A stretch of 64,000 bases of DNA from AC-32 sp963728765 (GTDB taxonomy: Bacteria > Actinomycetota > Thermoleophilia > Gaiellales > Gaiellaceae). The stretch is from contig CAVSKX010000004.1 of NCBI GenBank assembly GCA_963728765.1, positions 310,001-374,000 on the forward strand. The letters run 5' to 3'. A program made the translations under genes and the position numbers. Numbering within the stretch: position 1 is the first letter of the stretch; the number at the start of each line of letters is the position of its first letter. Below, piece after piece: positions 25,364-33,050 of this stretch. The notes beneath the pieces were generated by a model. The model ran no database searches, was not told the origin of the DNA, and saw only the letters and a list, made by a program, of their open reading frames with translations.

Positions 25364-26675
25364 CGGGACTGAGAGGGTCGTCGACTCGCATTGTGGTTCG
25401 CCATCGTACCCGGAAAGCCTTGCGGCGAACCCGCTCCGGGCCTGGCGCGAGCGCCAGTTCCGGAGCGACGTTGCGTTCGAGGATCAGAAAGCCCATCGCG
25501 GCCAATGCGCACATCGCGGCGGCCCCGTACCACAACGCCGTGGACGACCGGGCGAGCACGATGCTGCCGAGCGCCGGGCCCGCGAGGAACCCGACCTGCC
25601 AGGCTGAGGTGCGCAGCGCCATGTAGCGGCCGATCAGCTGCGGTGGGGCGAGGTCGGCGATCAGCGGGTTGTTGACGGCGCCGTGCAGGCACTCGCCGAT
25701 GCTGAAGGCGATGATCACGGCACAGAGGAAGACAACGGCGGTCGTCCCGTCGAGCCACGTGCCGACCGCGAGCACGCCCAGGCACGTTCCGCTGAAGATC
25801 GCACCCGCGGCTGCGAGCGCGCGCAGGCGGTTATGGCCGCTGAGCGCTTTCGCGAACGGCAGCTGCGCGAGCACGAGCACAAGCGTGTTGACGAAAAAGA
25901 TCGCGCCGATCCCGGCCTCGCCGACCGCGGCGTTGTCCTTCACGTACGGCGGCAGCATCGTGGCGATCTGCGCGTACGAGGCCGTGACGAGGATCGCGGT
26001 GAGCACGAGCAGTGCGACGAACGGGCGGTCGCGCGCGACCTGCCGGTAGCCGCTGCCGGAACCCACGACCACGGTGCGCGGCGGCTGGGGCACGAAGAAC
26101 AGGAGCGCCATGAAGGCGACGAAGGTGCCGGCGTCGACGGCGAAGAGCAGGTCGTAGCTCTCGGGCACCTGCGTGGTCGCGATCAGGCCGCCGATCAGGC
26201 CGCCGATGCCGAAGCCGAGGTTGTCGGTCACGCGGGTCAGTGCGTACGCGGTCGTGCGCTGCTCGCCCGAGGTGAGTGCGGCGAGCAGGCTCGAGTGGCT
26301 CGGCGCGAAGCCGGCGTTCCCGGCTCCGGCGACCGCAGCCAGCGCGAACGCGAGCCAGGGCCCGCGCACGAACGGGAAGCCGCCGTAGCCGGCCGCGAGG
26401 AGCGCCAGCGAGATGAACAGCGTCGTCCGGGCGCCGACGTGGTCGACCACGCGCCCGGCGAGCGGGCTGCCGACGACTCCGATCCCGAGCAGGACCGCGA
26501 CCACGGCGCCCGCGGTCTCGATCCCGATCCCCCGCACGTCGTGCAGGTAGATCACGAGAAACGGGATCACGATCCCGTTGCCGAGCGAGTTTGCGACGCC
26601 GCCGGTCTCCAGCAACCAGACCGGTCGCGGAAGCTGCGGCTTCAGACTTTCAAGATAGGTGGCGACGGCTTTCAG
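25290..26675 (-). CDS. MFS transporter (paralogue of the one at 29405)
   Basis: About 461 residues with 12 hydrophobic helices and MFS motif A-like GRVVDHVGARTTLF. It closely resembles the second MFS gene: GGVANSLGNGIVIPF versus GGVVNALGNGVVFPF, and GECLHGAVNNPLIADLAPP versus the equivalent GETLQGPTQAPLVADLAPD. The longest frame with a usual start begins at TTG 26615, but alignment with the paralogue puts the N-terminus 20 codons earlier, exactly at a CTG (26675). The substrate is unknown. The C-terminal tail overlaps corA by 74 bases. Confidence 0.88.
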   Translation of the reverse strand: MKAVATYLESLKPQLPRPVWLLETGGVANSLGNGIVIPFLVIYLHDVRGIGIETAGAVVAVLLGIGVVGSPLAGRVVDHVGARTTLFISLALLAAGYGGFPFVRGPWLAFALAAVAGAGNAGFAPSHSSLLAALTSGEQRTTAYALTRVTDNLGFGIGGLIGGLIATTQVPESYDLLFAVDAGTFVAFMALLFFVPQPPRTVVVGSGSGYRQVARDRPFVALLVLTAILVTASYAQIATMLPPYVKDNAAVGEAGIGAIFFVNTLVLVLAQLPFAKALSGHNRLRALAAAGAIFSGTCLGVLAVGTWLDGTTAVVFLCAVIIAFSIGECLHGAVNNPLIADLAPPQLIGRYMALRTSAWQVGFLAGPALGSIVLARSSTALWYGAAAMCALAAMGFLILERNVAPELALAPGPERVRRKAFRVRWRTTMRVDDPLSPGAEPAPHQAPPEASHPGEGRRHTA

Positions 26676-26830
26676 GGCGGCAAGAGGGTACTCCCGAATC
26701 GGGAGACTTGCCCAGAGGGCTCGACCCGCTCGGCCGTGCCCCCTCTTGCTGCCGCGTTGCTCCTGGTCTGCAACCGACGCCTCGTCCGGTTGGCATGAGG
26801 AGCAAACGGCACGCCAGAGAGGAGCACGTC

Positions 26831-27247
26831 ATGAAGAAGCTCGCCATCATCGGAATGGTCTTCGCCGGCCTGATGCTGTCGTCCGCCAGCGCGTGGGCGC
26901 AGCCGACCGGGATGACGAAGGCCGAGTACCGGGCGCTGATGCTGCGGAGCGAGGGCCTGAACCAGAAGTACGGGCTGGGCCAGTACTCCCAGCAGGCGAT
27001 CGTCCGCAACAAGCTCGGAGAGATCGGAGCCTGGGCGGTTCCTTCCCCGCAGCAGAAGAACACGACGCCGCTCGTGAGCGAGAAGCTCGCGGGCCTGAAT
27101 CTCCCGCCCACCACGACGGCCACGTCGGGCGGAGGGTTTGACTGGAACGACGCGGGCATCGGGGCTGCGTTGGCCTTCGGCTTCGTCGTTCTCGGGGTAG
27201 GCAGCCTGCTGACCGTGCGGCAGCAGCACAAGCCGATTCCGCACTGA
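26831..27247 (+). CDS. exported/membrane-anchored small protein
   Basis: 138 residues. A classical signal peptide (MKKLAIIGMVFAGLMLSSAS, then AWAQ) is followed by a polar region with MTKAEYRALMLRSEGLNQKY and a C-terminal helix (IGAALAFGFVVLGVGSLL), so it is probably anchored with its middle part outside. ATG 26831 has the ribosome site GAGGAG. I recall similar actinobacterial secreted proteins with an N-terminal LRSEGLNQKYGLG block but no function. It is divergent from the MFS gene. Confidence 0.78.
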   Translation: MKKLAIIGMVFAGLMLSSASAWAQPTGMTKAEYRALMLRSEGLNQKYGLGQYSQQAIVRNKLGEIGAWAVPSPQQKNTTPLVSEKLAGLNLPPTTTATSGGGFDWNDAGIGAALAFGFVVLGVGSLLTVRQQHKPIPH

Positions 27248-27265
27248 GACAACCGACTCGGGGGG

Positions 27266-27292
27266 CGAAGGGGCCGCCACCGGCGGCCTCTT
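27266..27292 (+). terminator. 12-bp hairpin after the exported-protein gene
   Basis: GAAGGGGCCGCC pairs with GGCGGCCTCTTC around the loop ACC (one G-T pair), 18 bases after the stop at 27247. There is no T-run, but the position fits transcription termination. Confidence 0.6.
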
Positions 27293-28385
27293 CGGCGTCT
27301 TGGGACGCCGAGCGCCGCGAAGGCGGATGCGCCTCCTTCCCATAGACCCCCGACCTGTATTCGGGAGGCGAGGCGAAAGCGGCCGCACGGTGACCGCAGC
27401 GTCGTCGCAGCGCGATGTCCTTCCGAGCGCTCACGCTACGTCTCGCGTGCGCCTCGACTAGGCGCTCGTTCGGCCGCGGCCCGAAGCATCAGCGCCATGT
27501 CTCAACGTCTCGGCGACTCCGCGCTTGTGGCCGGGGTCTGGTCTCTGACCCCGCGCACGGCGATGGGCCTGGGGAGCCGAACGCGGTCGCGCTGCGACGC
27601 AACCCGGCCCAACGTTCGCCGCTGGGGCGCTCGCCTCGCGCCACGAGCCCCCTTGGAAGCCCCGTCGCCGAGCGATACCGTGGGGAGCTGTCTCGAGGGA
27701 ACCAGTCTGCGGCACATGGAGCCGGAGCACCTCATCGTCTCCCCCCAATGAGGGGCACGTTTCTGAGCCGCAGTAGGAACGTCGCCACGCTCCGGCTCCT
27801 CCGCTTGAGTACTGCCGCGGAAGGTGTAACCGTGTTAGCGGCGGGTACTCAGCTTCGGAGCCGAGCGGAGGCCGGGGGAGACTCGCCTGCGGTCGCTCGG
27901 CTCCGACTGGCGGACGTCGACGCTGCTCCTCCGTTGGCGGAGGTCGAACTTCTCGCTAAGAGCGTAAAGCTTGAATGAATAGCCCTTGAAATGCGGCGGG
28001 CATTTGAGTGAATCCGCCGGGTCCACCAGCGGCCCAGTGGATCTTGCGATCGGCCAGGCGGCGAGCTCCCCCCTCGCGCAGTAGCCAGGCCGGTCATGGG
28101 CGATGGGCAGGCTGCTCTCCCCAGGTCCGCGCCTGCCCATCGCCTTTCCCTCGCTCCCCCTCGCGGAACCAGGTTCCGTCAGCCGTCTGTAAAGCAGTCG
28201 TGCGCTGCCTGCGTCAAGGCAGTTGGTGGCGAAAAGCCGCACAGAGCATCGAAATTCGTGTGCTTTCACAAACGCGTCGCAGACATGACGCATATTCGCT
28301 CGCCTGCCACCACCTGTGACGCTTCGGGACCCTTCCGCGAGGGCGACTCCGGTCCGCTCGGCTCGCGGCCGCAGTCGCAGTGACT
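27293..28385. other. gene-poor region, 1.1 kb
   Basis: No gene is recognised on either strand. Frames here lack motifs and have codon use unlike the neighbours. It contains small inverted repeats (GGGGTC...GACCCC near 27536) and the strong hairpin at 28099-28144. Together with 28671-29341 it forms a 2-kb decayed-looking stretch at the 3' side of tRNA-Arg. Confidence 0.45.
28099..28150 (+). terminator. 13-bp perfect stem, terminator-like
   Basis: GGCGATGGGCAGG (28099-28111) and CCTGCCCATCGCC (28132-28144) pair perfectly around 20 bases and are followed by TTTCCCTC. No gene ends just upstream; a short transcript or a lost gene may have ended here. Confidence 0.5.
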
Positions 28386-28670
28386 CTAACCGTCTTGGTC
28401 GCGCTTTCCCTCGCGGCCAGAGGCGTCATCCTGCTCGCCGGCAATCCAGTCGCCAGTCAGGCGCGACTCGCGTCGAATCGCGGCGCGCGTCCGAAGTTCG
28501 TCGAGGAAGCGGGCGCAGTCGGCCCGCATCGCCTCGGACACGAACTCGCCCGGAAGCTCCGGCTCAGCAGCAGGCGACGACGTAGCCTCGGGCTCAGGTC
28601 CAGACTGCACTCCCCACCCTCGTTGTGGAAACTGTGGAAAACTTGCTTGTAGAACCGCAGACGCGCCCAT
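28386..28670 (-). CDS. small hypothetical protein
   Basis: 94 codons; the central part GEFVSEAMRADCARFLDELR has high GC at third positions and looks like a genuine helix, while the N-terminal third is low-complexity. The real start may be GTG inside the frame. No family is recognised. It is the only plausible gene in this decayed region and could be a phage-type or remnant protein. Confidence 0.3.
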   Translation of the reverse strand: MGASAVLQASFPQFPQRGWGVQSGPEPEATSSPAAEPELPGEFVSEAMRADCARFLDELRTRAAIRRESRLTGDWIAGEQDDASGREGKRDQDG

Positions 28671-29341
28671 TCGGGCTTTGCCTGGCGCGTTCCGGCGACT
28701 TTACGACGATCTGCCGCATTCGGGGATCACTCGAACGGGGGACGCTCGCTCAATCTGCGGAAAGAGCGGAACTTTTGTGACGGCTTCTCTCGAGACCCTC
28801 GCAGCTGTGCCTGCCCTCCGCTCGGCGAGTCGGCGCGGGCAGGTGTGCTCGGCTGAGCATCGGCATGGCGAACCGGCAGGGCCAACCGTTGTTGGGGAAA
28901 CCCATGCCAACCGGTTGGGAATGCGTTGCGCCTCACACGGCAGCACGGGGTTGGTCCTGCCGGTTCGGTCTTCCTCCGCGGATCGGAGGGTAGGAGGTCG
29001 GGCCGAGCGTATTCCCTATCCCATTGTCTCAGGATGGGCGTTGGGTGTAAGTCTGCTCACAGTGCCCCGTCGGAAGGTCACCGCGTTTGCGACGGCGATG
29101 CGCACTCCCGCTCAGCGGAGCTTGGTTCGGCGCGCGTTCGACGCCGACACGCGCTTCACAAGGCCTGAGCCCTGACGTTCGCGGGCTGCCTCGGTCACAC
29201 CTCGATCACGACGACTGCCATACCTACGTCGACTGGGCCATCGACCAGCTGGCCGAAACCTTGGGGCAGCGCTCGAGGCGGAGACGGAGGAATAAATCGT
29301 TCCCGCCAGGTCCGCAGGAACCCCTGCAAATAGCGATTTCA
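28671..29341. other. non-coding region at the 3' side of tRNA-Arg
   Basis: No recognisable gene. GC is lower than in the flanking genes. A short frame near 29200-29285 (HLDHDDCHTYVDWAIDQLAE) may be a remnant. No direct repeat of the tRNA 3' end was found by eye. Confidence 0.4.
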
Positions 29342-29414
29342 TGCGCCTGGGAGGAATCGAACCTCCGACCTCGCGCTCCGGAGGCGCGCGCTCTATCCCC
29401 TGAGCTACAGGCGC
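29342..29414 (-). tRNA. tRNA-Arg (anticodon CCG)
   Basis: On the minus strand, GCGCCTG pairs with CAGGCGC, the D arm is GCTC...GAGC, the anticodon stem CGCGC/GCGCG closes the loop CTCCGGA (anticodon CCG), and the T arm is GGAGG-TTCGATT-CCTCC. It is 73 bases with no encoded CCA. Its first 10 bases are also the end of the MFS gene at 29405, whose stop codon TAG is tRNA positions 8-10. Confidence 0.97.
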
Positions 29415-30709
29415 TCGGCCGCCAAGTCTAGCGGCGGTGTGAGCGGCGTCACGGGGACGGGCTCCGGCTTCGGGGTTCGGCGCACGCGGGTCGGCAGCCT
29501 CCGCTCGAGCGCCAGGCACGCTGCAGCCGAGAAGACGCAGATGGCCGCGGCGAGCGGCCATACGGCGAGCGGGTGCCAGCCGAGTAGCGGCCCGCCGATC
29601 GCGGGGCCGAGGATGGAACCCGCGCTCCACGACATCGAGCCGAGGGCGAAGTACCGGCCCCGCAGGTGATCAGGCGCGAGGTCGGCGACGAGCGGCGCCT
29701 GCGTCGGTCCCTGCAGCGTCTCGCCGAGGGCGAAGACCATCGTCGCGGTCATGAAGACCAGTGCGGCCGAGGTGCCGTTCAGGAGCTCGCCGCCCGCGAG
29801 CACGAGTAGCGCGGCGGTCGCCCAGAGGACGTTCATCAGCGCGAGCGCCGCCATCCGCCGCCGTCCCTCGAGCGCCTTCGAGACCGGCAGCTGGATCAGA
29901 ACGATGAGCAGCGTGTTGGCGAGCCAGATGAAGCCGACCCAGCGCTCGCTCACCCCGGCGTAGTTCTTCGCGAACGGCGGTAACAGCGCGAACACCTCGT
30001 AGCCGACCGCCACGAAGAGCACGTTGAGGCCGGTGAGCGCGAGGAAGTTGCGATCGCGCAACACCGCGCGGTAGCCGCCCTGCTCCTCCTCATGCGCCTC
30101 AGGCTCGTCCGGATACGGCTCCCGCACGGCCGCCAGCACAGCTGCGAAGACGAGAAACGTCGCGGCGTCCAGCATGAACATGCGCGTGAAGCTCCCCGGG
30201 TCGGACGTGGTCGCGATCAGGCCGCCGACCACGCCGCCGATCCCGATCCCGAGGTTCATGCTCACGCGCTGCAGCGCGAAGGCCGCGTGCCGGTCCTCCG
30301 CGGGAGTCAGGCGCGAGAGCAGCGTCGACTGGCCTGGCCAGAAGCAGGCTGTCCCGATCCCGTCCACGGCAAAGAGCGCGTAGGCGTGCCACGGCTCGCG
30401 GATGAACGGAAACAGCGTGAACGCGACTGCCTGAACCAGGAGGCCGAGCACGAGCGTGTTCCGCCCGCCGATCCGGTCGACCAGTGTGCCCGCGACCAGC
30501 CCGGCGGTCAGGGCGGCCGCGCCGCCGATCGCGAGCGCGAAACCCGCGTCCGCGAACGAGATCCCGCGCACGTTGTGCAGGTAGATGACCGCGAATGGGA
30601 AGACCACGCCGTTTCCGAGCGCGTTCACGACGCCGCCAGCCTGGACGAGCCAGACGGTGCGCGGGAGGTGCGGGTCGAGCCCGCGGAGGTAGGACGCCAG
30701 CGATTTCAC
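29405..30709 (-). CDS. MFS transporter ending inside tRNA-Arg
   Basis: 434 residues, 12 predicted helices, with motif A-like GTLVDRIGGRNTLVLG. It is a clear paralogue of the MFS gene at 25290 along its whole length. GTG 30709 is the start, without an evident ribosome site. The final codons and the stop are supplied by the 5' end of the tRNA-Arg gene. The substrate is unknown; such 12-helix carriers often export small molecules. Confidence 0.9.
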   Translation of the reverse strand: MKSLASYLRGLDPHLPRTVWLVQAGGVVNALGNGVVFPFAVIYLHNVRGISFADAGFALAIGGAAALTAGLVAGTLVDRIGGRNTLVLGLLVQAVAFTLFPFIREPWHAYALFAVDGIGTACFWPGQSTLLSRLTPAEDRHAAFALQRVSMNLGIGIGGVVGGLIATTSDPGSFTRMFMLDAATFLVFAAVLAAVREPYPDEPEAHEEEQGGYRAVLRDRNFLALTGLNVLFVAVGYEVFALLPPFAKNYAGVSERWVGFIWLANTLLIVLIQLPVSKALEGRRRMAALALMNVLWATAALLVLAGGELLNGTSAALVFMTATMVFALGETLQGPTQAPLVADLAPDHLRGRYFALGSMSWSAGSILGPAIGGPLLGWHPLAVWPLAAAICVFSAAACLALERRLPTRVRRTPKPEPVPVTPLTPPLDLAAERL

Positions 30710-30723
30710 GAGGGGGACGTTCT

Positions 30724-30752
30724 AAGGCGCCGTCTTGCGGCGCCGACCATTG
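30724..30752. repeat. intergenic hairpin element, copy 1
   Basis: AAGGCGCCGTCTTGCGGCGC followed by CGACCATTGAG. GGCGCCG and CGGCGCC pair around TCTTG. The element is nearly identical to the one at 40662-40690 (differences at three stem or loop positions and one T). A second hairpin (GCTGCGCGGGC / GCTCGTGCAGC) follows directly. Confidence 0.65.
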
Positions 30753-30847
30753 AGGCTGCGCGGGCTTCGCTCGTGCAGCCGTCTGGCTCGCTTCATGGCA
30801 GTGGAAACCGGGGGAGCTCGGTCAACAATCGTCGTAAGGTATCCCGC

Positions 30848-31882
30848 GTGGAGCTCGAGGCCCGGATCGCGACGGTGCGGATGGCCGAGACTTTCGTCAT
30901 CTCACGTGGCGCGTCCGACGAGGCCGAGGTGGTCTACGTCGAGCTCCGGCACGACGGCGTCAGCGGCTTCGGCGAGGCGGCGCCGATCGAGCGCTACGAC
31001 GAGTCCGCGGAGTCGGCGCGCGCCTTCGCAGTGGAGGCGGGGGAGCTGCTCTCCGGGATGGACCCATTCGCGTTCGAGGAGATCGAGGCGCGGCTGCGCG
31101 AGAGGCCAGGCGAGCAGGCGGCAAAGGCGGCGATCGACGCGGCCCTTCACGACCTCTGCGGGAAGCTCGTCGGCCTGCCCGTGTGGCGGTTGCTCGGGCT
31201 GCGGCGTGAAGGGCCGCCGACGTCATGGACGATCTGGCTCGGCGATCCCGACGACATGGCGCGACGCGCGGAGAGGGTGCGCGGGCGGTTCAAGCGGCTC
31301 AAGCTGAAGCTCGGCGCGGGGGACGGGCGGGACGTGGAGCGCGTCCGCGCGGTGCGGGAGGTCTCGGACGTGCCGTTGCAGGTCGACGTGAACGAGGCGT
31401 GGTCACTGGACGAGGCGCTCGAGGCGCTGCCGCAGCTCGCGGAGCTCGGCGTCCAGTACTGCGAGCAGCCGCTGCGCGCCGGCGACCCCGGCGGGCCGGA
31501 ACTGAAGCGCCGCTCGCCGCTTCCGATCTACGTCGACGAGGACTGCCACACGCTGGACGACGTGGCGGCCTGCGCAGAGCGCGCGCACGGCCTGACCGTG
31601 AAGCTCGCGAAGTCGGGTGGGATCCGCGAGGCGGTGCGGATGGCGCACGCGGGCCGCGCGCTCGGCCTCGGGCTGATGCTCGGCTGCATGAACGAGTCGG
31701 GCCTCGCGGTCGCGGCCGGCGCGGCCTGCGCGAGCCTGTTCGACCACGTCGACCTGGACGGGAACCTGCTGCTCGTCGAGGACCCCTGGCCGGGCGTCCA
31801 GCTCGTCGACGGCGTGCAGCTCCCCGCCGACGCCCCAGGCCTCGGTGTCAGGCACGCAAACGAAAGTGTCACGCACATGTGA
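30848..31882 (+). CDS. enolase-superfamily epimerase/racemase (DgcA or L-Ala-D/L-Glu epimerase type)
   Basis: 344 residues with the muconate-lactonising-enzyme layout. The catalytic lysine block is RLKLKLGAG, metal ligands lie in DVNEAW, CEQPL and DEDCHT, and the second lysine in KLAKSGG. Such proteins are usually called dipeptide epimerases, but the next gene is DUF1611. In the described DgcN-DgcA pathway, DUF1611 acetylates D-glutamate and the enolase-superfamily partner racemises N-acetyl-D-glutamate. That pairing makes an N-acetyl-amino-acid racemase role likely here, as an inference. The start is GTG 30848. Confidence 0.88.
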   Translation: MELEARIATVRMAETFVISRGASDEAEVVYVELRHDGVSGFGEAAPIERYDESAESARAFAVEAGELLSGMDPFAFEEIEARLRERPGEQAAKAAIDAALHDLCGKLVGLPVWRLLGLRREGPPTSWTIWLGDPDDMARRAERVRGRFKRLKLKLGAGDGRDVERVRAVREVSDVPLQVDVNEAWSLDEALEALPQLAELGVQYCEQPLRAGDPGGPELKRRSPLPIYVDEDCHTLDDVAACAERAHGLTVKLAKSGGIREAVRMAHAGRALGLGLMLGCMNESGLAVAAGAACASLFDHVDLDGNLLLVEDPWPGVQLVDGVQLPADAPGLGVRHANESVTHM

Positions 31883-31953
31883 CGAGACCGTCACGGCGGG
31901 CCTCGGAGCAGGGAAAACACTTCGGGCCTGCTGCCGCCTCTTGTGTCAGACAC
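31845..31953. repeat. two GTGTC-A-GACAC-like palindromes flanking the epimerase/DUF1611 junction
   Basis: GTGTCAGGCAC lies at 31845-31855 near the end of the epimerase gene and the perfect palindrome GTGTCAGACAC at 31943-31953, where it forms the first codons of the DUF1611 frame. They are 98 bases apart. They could be operators or part of a dispersed palindrome family. Confidence 0.5.
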
Positions 31954-32983
31954 GGTGTCGGAAAAGCGCTACCTGATCCTCGCCGAGGGTCGCTCCGACG
32001 ACCCGCACTACGGCAAGACTGCGCGCGGGATCATGCGCTACGCGCCCGACCCGACCGTCGCGATCCTCGACTCGACGCACGCGGGCGAGAGCTACGGCGG
32101 CATCCCGGTCGTGGCGACGGTCGGAGAGGCGCTGCCGTTCGGGCCTACGACCGCGGTCGTCGGCGTCGCCACGCAGGGCGGCCGCTTCCCGCCCGAGTGG
32201 CGCGACCTGCTGAAGCAGTCGATCGCGGCGGGGCTCGACGTCGACAGCGGTCTGCACGAGTTCGTCAGCGAGGACCAGGAGCTCGTGGCGCTTGCGCGCG
32301 AGCACGGCGTCGAGTTGCGCGACCTGCGTAAGCCGCCCGGGGGCCTCAACGTCCCGACGGGCGAGAACCTCGAGCTCCCGGCCACGATCGTCCTCACGGT
32401 CGGATCCGACTGCGCGATCGGCAAGAAGACCGTCGCGCTCGAGCTCGACCTCGAGGCCCGCGGCCGCGGGCTCAGCTCGGTCTTCGTCCCGACCGGCCAG
32501 ACGGGCATCGCGATCGCCGGCTGGGGAATCGCGGTCGACGCCGTCGTGTCGGACTTCCTCGCCGGGGCGGCCGAGCAGCTCGTCGTGCAGGGCCACCGCC
32601 GCGGCGGGGAGCTGCTCTTCGTCGAGGGCCAGGGATCGCTTTCGCACCCTGCGTACTCGGGCGTCACGCTCGGGCTGCTGCACGGCTCGGCACCGCACCT
32701 GCTCGTTCTCTGCCACAAGGCCAACGCGACCGAGATCGAGGGCTACCCGGGCCACCCGCTGCCGAGCCTCCCGGACCTCGTCGAGCTGCACCAGCGCGTT
32801 TCCCTGCCGCTGCGGCCGGCGCGGGTCGCCTGCCTCGCGCTCAACACCGCCGACCTCGACGAGCAGGAGGCACGCGCGGCGATCGCGGATGCCGCTGCCG
32901 CAACTGGCCTGCCCGCAGACGACCCAGTACGCTTCGGTCCCGGGTCGCTGCTGGACGCCGTCCTCGCGGCACGTTCGAACTAA
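31943..32983 (+). CDS. DUF1611 P-loop protein (DgcN-like, predicted D-glutamate N-acetyltransferase)
   Basis: 346 residues. The N-terminal part has YLILAEGRSDDPHYGKTARG and DSTHAGES; the C-terminal DUF1611 domain has the nucleotide-binding block VGSDCAIGKKT near residue 155 and VEGQGSLSHPAYSGVTLG. The family is known to occur next to enolase-superfamily epimerases, and DgcN has been described as a D-glutamate N-acetyltransferase. GTG 31943 lies in a palindrome; GTG 31955 may be the true start. Confidence 0.88.
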   Translation: MSDTVSEKRYLILAEGRSDDPHYGKTARGIMRYAPDPTVAILDSTHAGESYGGIPVVATVGEALPFGPTTAVVGVATQGGRFPPEWRDLLKQSIAAGLDVDSGLHEFVSEDQELVALAREHGVELRDLRKPPGGLNVPTGENLELPATIVLTVGSDCAIGKKTVALELDLEARGRGLSSVFVPTGQTGIAIAGWGIAVDAVVSDFLAGAAEQLVVQGHRRGGELLFVEGQGSLSHPAYSGVTLGLLHGSAPHLLVLCHKANATEIEGYPGHPLPSLPDLVELHQRVSLPLRPARVACLALNTADLDEQEARAAIADAAAATGLPADDPVRFGPGSLLDAVLAARSN

Positions 32984-33050
32984 GGAGCTCGCCCATGTCC
33001 GCCGAAGAAGGTGGGAAGCTACTTACGGCCGCAACGAGGAGGAGAACGAT

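Noticed and set aside
27415..27978. 187-codon plus-strand frame in the gene-poor region
   Set aside because: Composition is arginine/serine-rich with no domain, no ribosome site and several competing frames.
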